The notes: a model not told the origin generated them from the letters alone. A stretch of 64,000 bases of DNA from Ferrimonas sediminum (GCF_900100175.1 NZ_FNEM01000008.1:1-64000); one strand, 5' to 3'. Shown: positions 25,905-35,573, counted from the stretch's first letter. Numbers and translations are program-made.

Positions 25905-27098
25905 ATGAAAACGCTACTGTCCATGTTGATCGCGGGCGCTTCCTGCGTGTCGCTGTCTGCCGCCGCCAATGACTACCAACCCGCCAATGTAGAGCTGGGC
26001 AAAGGCTGGAAGTTTACACCTCAGCTCAGTGCCGGTGTGGGTTACGACGATAACACCGCCTACTCATCGGACGACGGCATCGATAGCTGGTTCTGGGAGC
26101 TGACGCCGGAGTTTCTGGTGCATGCGGGCGACGAGGTCAGTGGCTATAAGATTGGTTACCTTCTGACCGATGGCAACTACTTCTCCAGCGCTGAAGACGA
26201 CTATACTGACCATCGCTTTAAGGTGGATGTGAACCATCAGTTTACCCGCCGCCATCGCATCGATTTCAATTACACCTATTTCCGCACTCATGAAGCCCGG
26301 GGCACCGGTATTACCGAGGGACGTGGTGAAAGCGTCGATTCGGTGGCCAAATTCAACCTCCATGACGCCTCAATCATCTATGGCTTCGGCGTACCCAGTG
26401 CCACCATCAATGCTGATTTTGAGCTGGGCATCTACGACAAGGATTACACCAACCTGGAGACCATCTCCCAGTTCAGAGACTACGATTCCATCCGGGCCAG
26501 AACCACCCTGTTCTGGCGCCTGGGGACCCGATCCTCGCTGCTTCTGGAGTGGAATGGCGAAGACAAGAGTTACGATCGTAACGCTGTCGGAGAAACTTCC
26601 AGGGACAGCACCGATCAGCAGTTGTTGGCGGGCTTTAAGTGGGACGCCACCAGTAAAACCTCGGGGGAGGTGAAGATCGGTTATGAAGATCGTGACTTTG
26701 AAGATGGCAGCCGGGAGGATTTCAGCGGAATGGCCTGGCAGGTAGCCATTGACTGGCTGCCCAGAACCTATTCCAAATTCACTTTAGAAAGCGGTGCCCG
26801 GGCCAAAGATCCGGATACCTTCGGTGATTATGTGGAGGAACAAACCTACGGGATTAATTGGCAGCATCAGTGGCGCCAGCGTTTCTCTACCAGCGCCCGC
26901 ATTCGTTATGTAGATGAAAGCTATACTGGAATTGACCGCGATGATGAGTTACTGGAAGCGTCTGTAGGGGCAACGCAGGTGTGGCGGCGGTGGCTGTCAA
27001 CGGAAATTGAGTACCGTTATGCAGAGCGGGACTCTAACATTCAACTGGTGACCTATGACAAAAACGTGTTCCTGGTATCGATGCGCGTCTCTTTGTAG
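25905..27098 (+). CDS. Outer-membrane beta-barrel protein of the exopolysaccharide locus
   Basis: 397 residues with a cleavable signal (MKTLLSMLIAGASCVSLSAAA). The rest is alternating aromatic/polar strands (e.g. YKIGYLLTDGNYFSS, HRIDFNYTYFRTHEARG) and ends in a phenyl/hydrophobic beta-strand (VFLVSMRVSL), as in BBP2-like barrels found in polysaccharide loci. It could help export polysaccharide through the outer membrane. AAGGGGAAGGGA precedes the ATG. The 3' end overlaps the Wza-like gene by 44 bases. Confidence 0.78.
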   Translation: MKTLLSMLIAGASCVSLSAAANDYQPANVELGKGWKFTPQLSAGVGYDDNTAYSSDDGIDSWFWELTPEFLVHAGDEVSGYKIGYLLTDGNYFSSAEDDYTDHRFKVDVNHQFTRRHRIDFNYTYFRTHEARGTGITEGRGESVDSVAKFNLHDASIIYGFGVPSATINADFELGIYDKDYTNLETISQFRDYDSIRARTTLFWRLGTRSSLLLEWNGEDKSYDRNAVGETSRDSTDQQLLAGFKWDATSKTSGEVKIGYEDRDFEDGSREDFSGMAWQVAIDWLPRTYSKFTLESGARAKDPDTFGDYVEEQTYGINWQHQWRQRFSTSARIRYVDESYTGIDRDDELLEASVGATQVWRRWLSTEIEYRYAERDSNIQLVTYDKNVFLVSMRVSL

Positions 27099-27600
27099 AG
27101 GCTTGTTGCTGGCCATCGGCCTGGTGTGGGCTACGCAGGCGTTGGCCGCCAGTACCGATTACCGGCTCAGTTCCGGAGATATGATCTCCATCCACGTTTA
27201 TGGAGAGGAAGATCTGACACTGGAGACCCGCCTGGGGGAGTCCGGGGTGATCAACTATCCCTACCTGGGCATGATTCGGGTCAAGGGGCTGAGTGTGGCT
27301 GAGCTGGAGCGCAAGCTGGTTACCGGTTTAAAGGGCGACTATCTCATCAACCCCAGTGTACATGTCAGCATCCTTGAGTACCGGCCTTTTTATATCTATG
27401 GCGAGGTCAACAAGCCGGGGGGATACCCCTACCAGCCGGGACTGACGGTCGAGCGGGCCGTGGCCCTGGCCGGCGGCCTGACGGAGCGGGCCTCCAAGAG
27501 TGGTATGACCATCAATCGAAATGAATCGACGCTAAAGGTAACCATGTCCACAACGGTCTACCCGGACGACTCGATCCTGATTAAAGACAGCTTCTTTTGA
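27055..27600 (+). CDS. Short Wza-like polysaccharide export protein
   Basis: 181 residues. Signal sequence to about residue 33 (LLLAIGLVWATQALAAS), a Poly_export domain (YRLSSGDMISIHVYGEEDLT, YPYLGMIRVKGLSVAELERKL) and one SLBB module (YIYGEVNKPGGYPYQPGLTVERAVALAGG). It lacks the large second half and C-terminal helix of E. coli Wza and has no lipobox, so it resembles periplasmic short PCP-partner export proteins (GumB/EpsE-like). ATG 27055 overlaps the barrel gene; a TTG near 27103 after TAGAGG is another possible start. Confidence 0.82.
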   Translation: MTKTCSWYRCASLCRGLLLAIGLVWATQALAASTDYRLSSGDMISIHVYGEEDLTLETRLGESGVINYPYLGMIRVKGLSVAELERKLVTGLKGDYLINPSVHVSILEYRPFYIYGEVNKPGGYPYQPGLTVERAVALAGGLTERASKSGMTINRNESTLKVTMSTTVYPDDSILIKDSFF

Positions 27601-27611
27601 GTGGTGACCGA

Positions 27612-29849
27612 ATGTCCAACATGGCGATTCAGATGGAAAAGAACGCTTTTTCTCAAGAGAAGGATATTGATCTGGCCCAGTACGTTCATGTGCTGTGGCG
27701 ATACAAATGGCGAATCTTGCTGTTCTCGGGGTTTGTGACCTCGGTGGTGGTGGCCATTTTGTTGAATGTGTCACCGTCCTACCTGGCGGGAGCCAGGTTG
27801 TTGATTGAATCCGAGCAGGCCAAAGCGGTTTCCATCGAGGACGTCTATGGGTTGGATTCCTCCAAGGATGAGTACCTCCAGACCCAATTTGAGATCATTA
27901 AATCCCGTAAACTGGCGGAGCGGGCGATAGAGCGGATGGATCTGGTTCGTCACCCTGAATTTGTGGTGCATGAGCGTCCCCCCTGGCTGCAGAAACTGCT
28001 CTCCTATGTACCCACGGCGCCGGCCCAGGATCCCATGGAGGTAGTCACAGACTGGCTCCACTGGCTGCCGGTGGATCTCAGCCCGAAGCCGGTGGATGAA
28101 GCTCAACAACTGGCCACGCAACGGATACTGCTGCTCAATGAGTTTCGTAAGCGGCTGGTCGTGGCGCCGGTAGCCAATACACAGCTGGTGGACATCGGTT
28201 TCTATGCCCATGACCCCAACCTGGCGGCCCAGGTGGCCAACACCATGGGCGAGATCTACATCGAAAACCACCTGGACGCCAAGCTGGCCGTGACCCGAAA
28301 GGCGTCGGAGTGGCTCAGTGCCCGGCTCGATGAACTGTTGGTGGGGTTGCGGCTGTCCGAGGAGCGATTGCAGAGCTTTAGGGAGCGGGAGGGGTTGCTC
28401 GACATCGATGGCACCGTCGGCCTGGTCAGTAAAGAGATGACGGAGTTGTCGGAGCAGCTGTCGCTGGCCCGTCAGCGCCGGGATGAGGCCAAATCGTTGC
28501 TGGATCTGGTGCGTCGTAAGGGCAGCAGCAACTTCGACAGCTTAGATGGTTTGGCGGAGATCAGTGGTCATCGCATGATACAGGAGGTGCGTAAGTCGGA
28601 GGTGGTTGCCGCGGCCAACGTGGCCGAGTTGTCCAAGCGCTATGGCCCCAAGCACAGCAAGATGATTGCCGCCAAAGCCCAGCTGGCAGACGTTCGCGCC
28701 AGCATGCGCGGACAGGTAAAGAAGCTGGTGAATGGTATTGAACAGGAGTATCAGACCGTTGCTGCCAATGCTGAGGCGTTGGAAAAACAGATGGCAGCGG
28801 TCAAGGACAAGTATCAGGAGCAGAGCCGGGTTGAGGTGGAGTATCGGGAGATGCAACGGGAGGTGGAATCCAACCGTCGTATCTACGAAACCTTCCTTAA
28901 CCGAATGAAGGAAACCGGAGCGGTGGCGGACTTTAATGCCGCCCACGCCCGCTTTACCGACTACGCCACCCCGCCCCTTTATCCTTCCAAACCCAATAAG
29001 AAAGCGATTGCCGTAGGGGCACTGGTGATGTCGCTGATCATCGCCTGCCTGGTGTCGCTGGTTCATAACGTCATCACCGATACCATTACGGCGGGTGACC
29101 AGGTTGAAAGCAAACTGTCCAGCAAACTGCTTGGGGTGATTCCGTTGCAAAAGCACCGTGGCCGTCTGGATCCGGAGCACTTCTTTACCAAGGAGGCCAG
29201 CAGCTTTGCCGAAGCCTGGCGCACGGTCCGAACGGGGTATCTGTTGTCCCATCTGGAAGATGGAGCCCATACCCTGTGCATCACCTCGACGGTACCGGGG
29301 GAGGGGAAAACCACCTCGTCATACAACTTTTCTTTGGCTTTGTCCCAGTTGGAAAAGGTGCTGTTGATCGAGGCGGATCTGCGTAAGCCGGTGATGGGCG
29401 GCATGCTTAACCTGCCCAACTACCAACCGGGGTTGTCGAATCTGATCACCGGTACCCATAAGTTGTCGGATTGTCTGTTCCAGGTACCGGATACCCAGCT
29501 GTACGTGATGGTGGCCGGTACTCCGGTCTCCAATCCGCTGGAGCTGATTGCATCGCAGGCGTTCAAGCAGATGCTGGAGAAACTCAAGCCTCAATTTGAC
29601 CGTATCATCGTCGATACCGCGCCGGTGGATGTGGTCAGTGATGCCCTGGTGATTTCACGCCGGGTCGACTCCACCCTGTACGTGGTGAAGTGCGGTAAGG
29701 CTCGACGCGATCTGATTAATCGTTCACTGGCCCGGTTGTTTACCGCCCAGGCCAGGGTCGACGGGGTGGTTCTCAATGCGGTGCCCAAAGACCTGGCCAC
29801 CTATAAACGCTATCAAAGCTATTACGGCACCGGGAGTGATAACGGATGA
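27612..29849 (+). CDS. Wzc-type chain-length regulator with BY-kinase domain
   Basis: About 745 residues. N-terminal Wzz domain with a membrane helix (WRILLFSGFVTSVVVAILL), long coiled-coil periplasmic region (about 180-430), second helix (AIAVGALVMSLIIACLVSLV), then a cytoplasmic P-loop kinase: Walker A VPGEGKTTSS (about 561), Walker A' VLLIEADLRKP, Walker B RIIVDTAPVDVVSD, and a C-terminal Tyr cluster (YKRYQSYYG). It autophosphorylates on tyrosine and controls polymer length and export. ATG 27612 is the first ATG. It overlaps the phosphatase gene by 4 bases. Confidence 0.92.
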   Translation: MSNMAIQMEKNAFSQEKDIDLAQYVHVLWRYKWRILLFSGFVTSVVVAILLNVSPSYLAGARLLIESEQAKAVSIEDVYGLDSSKDEYLQTQFEIIKSRKLAERAIERMDLVRHPEFVVHERPPWLQKLLSYVPTAPAQDPMEVVTDWLHWLPVDLSPKPVDEAQQLATQRILLLNEFRKRLVVAPVANTQLVDIGFYAHDPNLAAQVANTMGEIYIENHLDAKLAVTRKASEWLSARLDELLVGLRLSEERLQSFREREGLLDIDGTVGLVSKEMTELSEQLSLARQRRDEAKSLLDLVRRKGSSNFDSLDGLAEISGHRMIQEVRKSEVVAAANVAELSKRYGPKHSKMIAAKAQLADVRASMRGQVKKLVNGIEQEYQTVAANAEALEKQMAAVKDKYQEQSRVEVEYREMQREVESNRRIYETFLNRMKETGAVADFNAAHARFTDYATPPLYPSKPNKKAIAVGALVMSLIIACLVSLVHNVITDTITAGDQVESKLSSKLLGVIPLQKHRGRLDPEHFFTKEASSFAEAWRTVRTGYLLSHLEDGAHTLCITSTVPGEGKTTSSYNFSLALSQLEKVLLIEADLRKPVMGGMLNLPNYQPGLSNLITGTHKLSDCLFQVPDTQLYVMVAGTPVSNPLELIASQAFKQMLEKLKPQFDRIIVDTAPVDVVSDALVISRRVDSTLYVVKCGKARRDLINRSLARLFTAQARVDGVVLNAVPKDLATYKRYQSYYGTGSDNG

Positions 29850-30577
29850 TTGATCTTCACTGCCACATGTTGCCAGGTGTGGATGACGGTGCCCGGGATA
29901 TGGATGAGGCACTGAAGATGGCGCAAATGGCCTGGGAGGAGGGCATTACCCATGTGGTGATGACGCCCCACATTCATCTGCGTCGCTACCCGAACAGTCT
30001 GGACAGTCTGAAAGAGCCGTTTCAGGCTTTGCAGCTGGCGTTGCGGGCCAACGACTGCCCGCTGCAAATCGCCCTGGCGTCCGAGGTGAGAATGGCGCCG
30101 GAGTTGTTGCTCAACGACGCCTGGAAATCTCTGCCCAGCCTGGGAACCTGTTCCCGCGGGCGTCGTGTGTTGCTGTTGGAGATGCCTTACAGTCACGTGC
30201 CGGCCGGCACCGAACAGCTGCTGCGGTGGCTGCTGGGGCAGGGGGTGCTGCCGGTGATTGCCCATCCGGAGCGCAATCGGGAGATCATGGCCCATCCTCC
30301 GCTGGCCCTGAGCCTGAAAGCGACCGGGGCCTATTTGCAGGGGACGGTCGGCGCCTTTGTGGGGGAGTTTGGGGATACCGTGAAGCGGGTCGCCTGGGAG
30401 GTGTTGGATAAGGGCGGCTATTGGTATCTGGCCACTGACAGTCATCGCATCGATAAACGGCCGCCAAGAGTGACTGAAGCCCTGGAGCGCCTGCGACAAA
30501 ACTGCGGTGAGGCGCTGGTGACCGAGATGACCCATACCCGGCCCTGGAGCCTGGTCCAGAACCGGTTCAGTCAGTAA
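29846..30577 (+). CDS. PHP-type tyrosine-protein phosphatase (CpsB/YwqE-like)
   Basis: 243 residues of the PHP phosphatase family. Metal ligands appear as DLHCHMLPGVDDG (His5, His7), MTPH, LLEMPY, IAHPERN and the final ATDSH. These Mn-dependent enzymes dephosphorylate BY-kinases, so it should reverse phosphorylation of the Wzc-type protein it overlaps (ATGA). It replaces the low-molecular-weight Wzb phosphatase usual in Wzc loci of enterobacteria. Last gene of the rightward block; it meets the AttH-like gene end to end. Confidence 0.9.
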   Translation: MIDLHCHMLPGVDDGARDMDEALKMAQMAWEEGITHVVMTPHIHLRRYPNSLDSLKEPFQALQLALRANDCPLQIALASEVRMAPELLLNDAWKSLPSLGTCSRGRRVLLLEMPYSHVPAGTEQLLRWLLGQGVLPVIAHPERNREIMAHPPLALSLKATGAYLQGTVGAFVGEFGDTVKRVAWEVLDKGGYWYLATDSHRIDKRPPRVTEALERLRQNCGEALVTEMTHTRPWSLVQNRFSQ

Positions 30578-31638
30578 CCGGTCATCTCGATAAACCCCAC
30601 TCCCTGCAGACTGCCGTCGGCCTGTACCGGGCCTTCCCAATAGGGAATGCTCAGTCGGTTGCGCTGGTCTGCCAACCGGGTTTCAATGCGGCCGCTGAGT
30701 TGGTGTTCTGGCAGGCTTAGCTGCCAGCCCACCGGGTAGCGAACGCCGTCCAGTGTCGACCAGGTATCGGCTTTCCAGCGAATCTGCTCCCCTTTTAACG
30801 GCGTCACCGCCCCCTGGGCATCGATTAGGCTGCCGGAAAAGTAATCCCCCAACTGCGGACTTCTCATGCGAAACACCATCAGGGCCCGGCCATCCTCCAG
30901 ATGCAGTGACAGCCAGTCCCAACCCTGATAGTCACTGGCCATCAATTGACTGGACCACTCCCTGTCCATCCAGGCCTGGCCACTGAGCGTCAGTGCCGAT
31001 GTCTGGCCTTCGGGCACAAATTGTCCCCGGGCAGACAGGTGCGGCAGGCTGTAGTAGTGAGAGGCGTGGTCGGGGTTGGGGGTTTTCTGGCTGAAGCCGT
31101 CACGGCCATGCAGCACCAGTGGGCTGTCAGACAGGGTCAGGGTCAGTTCACCCAGGGTGCTGTCGGCGGTTAGCTGCAACGGCAGAAAATCGGTGCCGGT
31201 TGAGGCCAGTTGCCAGTGATCCAGCCAGGCAGAGAAGGGCGTGGCCCGGACTCCGGCCTGGCCACTGCCGCCTCTGGCCCAGCGCTCGATGGCCTGGTGG
31301 CGGCCCTGATACTCGATAGCCAGGTGGCTGAACCACAGCTGGCCGTCATTCCAGTCGGTGTCGGTGGCTGTTGAGACCTTACTGCGGAACAGGGTCCACT
31401 GCAGCCCCAAAGGTTGCCCCTGAGCGTCCTGTAGATTGGCGGTCAGGTACCACCACTCCAGACCGTATTCGGGGTGGGCGCCGTGATCCTTCGGAAAGGT
31501 CAGTCGGTAATTCGGTTTCACTTGCTGCAGTTGTGGGTGCAGCGACTGGTGCCAGGTAAGGCCCTGACTTGGCGGCGGGGCGTCGGGCTGGCACGCGGTC
31601 AGCATCAGGGCCAGCATTGTCAGTAGGTAGCGTGTCAT
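30571..31638 (-). CDS. AttH-like lipocalin-fold lipoprotein
   Basis: 355 residues. Lipobox LTAC gives a lipidated Cys16. The body matches AttH/CrtC-like lipocalin-type proteins: FPKDHGAHPEYGLEWWYLTANLQ, FRSK, SHLAIEYQGR, AWMDREWSSQLM, GWDWLSLHLEDGRALMVFRMR. ATG 31638 overlaps the permease stop (TGATG), and it forms an operon with the permease and ATPase, as in the AttEFGH transport group. Its ligand is unknown; a lipid-like compound is a guess. Confidence 0.82.
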   Translation of the reverse strand: MTRYLLTMLALMLTACQPDAPPPSQGLTWHQSLHPQLQQVKPNYRLTFPKDHGAHPEYGLEWWYLTANLQDAQGQPLGLQWTLFRSKVSTATDTDWNDGQLWFSHLAIEYQGRHQAIERWARGGSGQAGVRATPFSAWLDHWQLASTGTDFLPLQLTADSTLGELTLTLSDSPLVLHGRDGFSQKTPNPDHASHYYSLPHLSARGQFVPEGQTSALTLSGQAWMDREWSSQLMASDYQGWDWLSLHLEDGRALMVFRMRSPQLGDYFSGSLIDAQGAVTPLKGEQIRWKADTWSTLDGVRYPVGWQLSLPEHQLSGRIETRLADQRNRLSIPYWEGPVQADGSLQGVGFIEMTGY

Positions 31639-34058
31639 CAGGTGACCCCCCTCAGCAGCTTGGAGATTGGGCTGTTGGACAGACGCCATAGTGGCCACAG
31701 GGCGGCCAAGATCAGCGCCAGCAACAGGCTGGCCAGCAGCCCGGGCCAATCACCCATCAGCCAGTGGACCGGCATGGTCCAGCCAAAGGCCACCCGATTA
31801 ACCAGTTGCAGCAGCAGGTAACCAAGGCCAACGCCCAGGGGCAGGGCAACCACCAGAGCAAATACGGCGATCAGCAGCAACTGGGCAAGTTGTGCCAGCA
31901 GTAACTGGCTGCGGCCGACACCCAATGCCATCAGGGTAGCCAGTTGGTTGAGGCGATGGTGTTCTACCGATGACAGCGACGCAAATAACCCCACTGCGGC
32001 CACCATCAGGGTCAGTACGTTCAGTGCCGTGGTCACGGCAAAGGTCTGGTGGAACATGGTGGTGGCGATGGCGCGAATGTTCTTGCGCTGAATCACCTGT
32101 GACGGCGACAGCCAATGTAACAATCGCTGGTACACCGCATCGGTCTGTCCCGGCTGCACGATCAGGCTGTAGCCAGCAAAGGGGACGTCGCCGAGTTGGC
32201 GTTGCATCATGGTTGGACTGATGAAGCTCTGCGCATTGAGGTTGCCATAGTCGTAGAACACTCCGACCACCCGGCACTCGAACGCAGGGTGGCCGCTGTC
32301 GTCTATGGTGATGGCCTGGCCCAGCGTCAGCCCGGCCATCAGTTCGCTGCGCTCATTGATCAGGCAACCTTCCTGAAACAACTGAGCCTGCCATTGAGGC
32401 AGCGCCGCTTTTAGCGGCAGGTGACCGTAGTGATCGCCGCTGCCGCCCAGGCTGGCAATGCTGCCGGGCACGCTGGCAATGCGCGCCCGCTGGTGCTGAA
32501 ACGGCGTAATTCGGGTGATCTCCGGCATCTGATTCAGGCGCTGCAGCCACAGCGGATGCTGGCCTGGTGGTGGCCGGATATAGAGGTCGGCGCTGAGCCT
32601 CTGGTTCAGATAGCCGGTCAGTGCCAGTTCAAAGCTACCGACTACCATGCGCATCCCCACGGCGGCCGCAAGCGCCAGCATGATGGCTATCATGGCCACC
32701 CGGGTGGTGCGCTGCTGCTCATCAAGGTCGGCCATGATCCAGCGACCCATGACTCCGGGCAGTGGCACGGAGGCGACGGCGCGACAGCAATTCTGCAACC
32801 AGTACGGGGTAATGGCGGCTCCGGCGAACAGCAACACTCCGCACAAGGACAGGGCGGTGGCGGTGGTGGTGACCCGGGGAGCCAGTACCAGCAGGGCCAG
32901 CAGCAGCGCCAGCCCCAGTCCCAGCAGCCATCGGCCCTGCTGCTGTTGACGGAGTTGACGGCTTCGTATGCCGAGACTCAGCGCAACTTTGGGATCGAAA
33001 TAGAGCGATACCAGCACCAGGGTTACGGCGCCGAAGGTCACTAATGCAGACAGCTGCATTGGCAGCCACAAGCTTTGGACGCTGAGCTGGTCCTCAAAGC
33101 CGTACAGGGAAGCCAGAGTCATCTGCACCTGAGGGATCCAGGCGCTGGCGAAATAACTGCCCAATACGGCACTGATGGGTACCGCCAGCACACCGACCAG
33201 CATCAGCTCAATGATCACGGCGGTCATGATGGCTCGTTGACTCACCCCCAGGCTTCTAAGCTGGGCGATGAGTGGCGCCCGTTGACTCAAGCTGAAGCGC
33301 AGGGCGTTGAACGCGAGAAACAGGGACACCGCCAGGGCCATCAGTGCCAAAGCGGTCAGGTTCAGGTGAAACGACTGAGACAGCTGGCCAAATTGGGTGG
33401 CTTCGCCTTGTGCCTTTAGAACCGCATTGGCCGGTAACTGCTGGCTAAGCGTGGTTCGGGTCGTGGCCGTCAGGGTCGGCAGAGTCAGGTAGCTGACGCG
33501 ATCCCGGCTGCCGGTCAGGCTGGCGACGTCGGCGATGTCCATCAGTATCCAGGGGCCGAGATCGGCAATCAGGGCGATGGGGCCGATCTTGTCACCGCTG
33601 TCGAGAAGAATGTGTGCCCCCGGCTTCCAGCCCCTGCTGCTGGCAAACTGGCGGTCAATCCAGGCCCGAGGTTGTGCCTTTTTCGGAGCGTCGGTGGCTT
33701 CCAGCCTGGCCAGAAACGCCAGTGGGTCGACGCCGCGAATCAGCAGCGGTCGCTGTTGCTCATCGATGAGTTTGGCGTTCAGAATCGGATTGGCGTCGAT
33801 GCCCTGTCGTCGCAGTGATACCCACAGGGACTGTGGTAAGTAGCCTTCCCGCTGTCTCGGTTCAATTTGCCAGCCGGCGCCGGCCCGGGCCTGTTGCTCG
33901 CTGAGGGCGTAACGGGCTTTGGCCTCCTGGTTAATGGTTTCCACCCCGACCATCAGGCTGGCACCCAACACCAGGCCCAGCAGCAGAAACACCAACTGCC
34001 AGGGGTGGCGGCGATAGTGGCAGCTCAGGGTGATCTGGGCCCAGCGCCATTCAATCAT
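31638..34058 (-). CDS. ABC transporter permease, FtsX/MacB-like, AttF/G type
   Basis: About 806 residues. A first helix lies at about 18-40, then a large periplasmic region, then a first FtsX core (helices about 240-390) and a second set (about 400-475), a second periplasmic region, and a last core with three helices at the C-terminus (about 690-805). This is two FtsX halves in one chain. It pairs with the preceding ATPase and following AttH-like lipoprotein. ATG 34058 overlaps the ATPase stop by 8 bases; longer starts lack support. Confidence 0.85.
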   Translation of the reverse strand: MIEWRWAQITLSCHYRRHPWQLVFLLLGLVLGASLMVGVETINQEAKARYALSEQQARAGAGWQIEPRQREGYLPQSLWVSLRRQGIDANPILNAKLIDEQQRPLLIRGVDPLAFLARLEATDAPKKAQPRAWIDRQFASSRGWKPGAHILLDSGDKIGPIALIADLGPWILMDIADVASLTGSRDRVSYLTLPTLTATTRTTLSQQLPANAVLKAQGEATQFGQLSQSFHLNLTALALMALAVSLFLAFNALRFSLSQRAPLIAQLRSLGVSQRAIMTAVIIELMLVGVLAVPISAVLGSYFASAWIPQVQMTLASLYGFEDQLSVQSLWLPMQLSALVTFGAVTLVLVSLYFDPKVALSLGIRSRQLRQQQQGRWLLGLGLALLLALLVLAPRVTTTATALSLCGVLLFAGAAITPYWLQNCCRAVASVPLPGVMGRWIMADLDEQQRTTRVAMIAIMLALAAAVGMRMVVGSFELALTGYLNQRLSADLYIRPPPGQHPLWLQRLNQMPEITRITPFQHQRARIASVPGSIASLGGSGDHYGHLPLKAALPQWQAQLFQEGCLINERSELMAGLTLGQAITIDDSGHPAFECRVVGVFYDYGNLNAQSFISPTMMQRQLGDVPFAGYSLIVQPGQTDAVYQRLLHWLSPSQVIQRKNIRAIATTMFHQTFAVTTALNVLTLMVAAVGLFASLSSVEHHRLNQLATLMALGVGRSQLLLAQLAQLLLIAVFALVVALPLGVGLGYLLLQLVNRVAFGWTMPVHWLMGDWPGLLASLLLALILAALWPLWRLSNSPISKLLRGVT

Positions 34059-34707
34059 GCAACCGGCCTTCGCGCAGGTGCAGGGTTCGCTCCAGAGTTG
34101 CCGCAACCCGGCGTGAGTGGGTGACCATCACCAGCGTTAGTCCCAGTTGGCGGGTTAACTGGGCAAACAGCGCCATGACCTCGTCGCCGGTATGCTCATC
34201 GAGATTGCCGGTGGGCTCGTCCGCCAGAATCAGTTTAGGGTGATGGGCCAGGGCGCGGGCGATGGCGACCCGTTGCTGTTCACCGCCGGATAACTGGTCT
34301 GGATACAGCTCCCATAGGGGTATCAGCCCCAGAGGCCCGGCTATGGTGTCGATTACGCCCTGTTCGTCATTGAGGTGATTGAGGCGGTGCTGAAACAGCA
34401 CGTTGTCGGCGACGGTCAGTGTGGGTAACAGGTTGAACTGCTGGAATACCAGCCCGATGCGCTTGCGGTATTGGCACAGCTGGGCGGCCGTGCGGCCCTC
34501 CAGGGTGTCTCCGTTTACTTCTATGTGACCGCTGTCCGGACGCTCCAGTCCGGCGATAAGGTGCAGTAGGGTCGACTTTCCTGCACCACTCTCACCCATG
34601 ATGGCCACCCGTTCGCCACGGCTCACCTTCAGGTCGCAGTGATCTAAAATCTGCCGCTGGCTGCGCCCCTGGGTACGAAACAGGTTGACCTGGTGTACCT
34701 TGATCAT
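34051..34707 (-). CDS. ABC transporter ATPase, LolD/AttE type
   Basis: 218 residues. Walker [13 protein letters not shown] (about 38), Q-loop VFQQFNLLP, signature [15 protein letters not shown], Walker [13 protein letters not shown] and H-loop VTHS are all intact. The [10 protein letters not shown] type belongs to the LolD/MacB group that drives FtsX permeases working on lipids or lipoproteins. First gene of the leftward operon. Confidence 0.93.
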   Translation of the reverse strand: MIKVHQVNLFRTQGRSQRQILDHCDLKVSRGERVAIMGESGAGKSTLLHLIAGLERPDSGHIEVNGDTLEGRTAAQLCQYRKRIGLVFQQFNLLPTLTVADNVLFQHRLNHLNDEQGVIDTIAGPLGLIPLWELYPDQLSGGEQQRVAIARALAHHPKLILADEPTGNLDEHTGDEVMALFAQLTRQLGLTLVMVTHSRRVAATLERTLHLREGRLHD

Positions 34708-35129
34708 TGCGAACCTCCTTGGCCTAGGTTACCCATAATATAGATAAAAAAACTGTTTAATTCATGAAGTTAATACGTATCCCCCTGGAATTGGATTGTT
34801 CGGATATAACGTTTTTCAAAAGGCCATTCCTCGGTTTTACGGCCGGTATGGGCGGGTGGGGCAGGTTAAAGTTTGACCAGTGGCAGGGAGGCAAGCCAGT
34901 CGTAGTGGGGGATTAGCCCATTTCAACAGATGATGCCAACCGATTCGAGTCACCCGTGAGTGCGTTAAGAGTTGCTGGAATTATTGCGGACGCTTTAACA
35001 CAATGTAACCGGTTTTAATGGACGATGGACGTCGAACCCGGAGTAAAGGTCGAATGAATCCACACAGTATTAAGATGGGTATCACGCCGGGGACGGGAGT
35101 GCACAGAGAGCGTGCCTTGGAGGCGAGGG
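34708..35129. other. Intergenic region, 422 bp
   Basis: Between the divergent ABC ATPase and VOC genes. An AT-rich start (34730-34770) may hold the ATPase promoter. No gene, RNA or repeat is recognised in the remainder. Confidence 0.5.
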
Positions 35130-35519
35130 ATGAGTGAGTTTAATAATACTTACAATCGGGCAGTCTGGTTTGATATACCGGTGGCCGATCTGGATAGGGC
35201 GGCGGCGTTTTATTCGCGGGTAATGAACGTCGGCGTCAGCTTTGAGGAGCAGGACGGGTTTCGGTTTGCGGTGCTGGCCCATGAGTTCGGTAACGGCGGT
35301 TGCCTGGTGGTGGACGAGGTTCGCATCAGCAGCCAACAGGGGCCGTTGGTGTATCTTAATGTGGATGGCCGCCTCGGTGAGGCACTGGATGAGGTGACGG
35401 CCATGGGGGGAACCGTACTGGAGGGCGCCCATCAGATCGGGCCCCACGGGTACCGGGCCTTGATTCTGGACAGTGAGGGCAACCGGCTGGCACTGCACTC
35501 GGGACGTACGGATATGTAG
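35130..35519 (+). CDS. VOC (glyoxalase/bleomycin-resistance) family protein
   Basis: 129 residues with the beta-alpha-beta-beta-beta VOC pattern: AVWFDIPVADLDRAAAFYSRVMNVG then GGCLVVDE, and a second module PLVYLNVDGRLGEALDEVTAMGGTVLEGAHQIGPHGYRALILDSEGNRLALHS. The ATG at 35130 has GGAGGCGAGGG upstream. The reaction cannot be predicted. A perfect 28-bp palindrome follows the gene. Confidence 0.85.
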   Translation: MSEFNNTYNRAVWFDIPVADLDRAAAFYSRVMNVGVSFEEQDGFRFAVLAHEFGNGGCLVVDEVRISSQQGPLVYLNVDGRLGEALDEVTAMGGTVLEGAHQIGPHGYRALILDSEGNRLALHSGRTDM

Positions 35520-35545
35520 AGGCGTTGGTGCAGTGGTGTTGTATA

Positions 35546-35573
35546 GGGCAATAATTGTATACAATTATTGCCC
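35546..35573. promoter_or_regulatory. 28-bp perfect palindrome (operator or terminator)
   Basis: The half-site GGGCAATAATTGTA is followed by its exact reverse complement. TTGTATACAA at the centre resembles GntR-type operators. The element ends in CCCTTT and lies 27 bases past the VOC stop and 20 bases before the hydrolase start, so it could also act as a terminator for the VOC gene. Confidence 0.6.
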
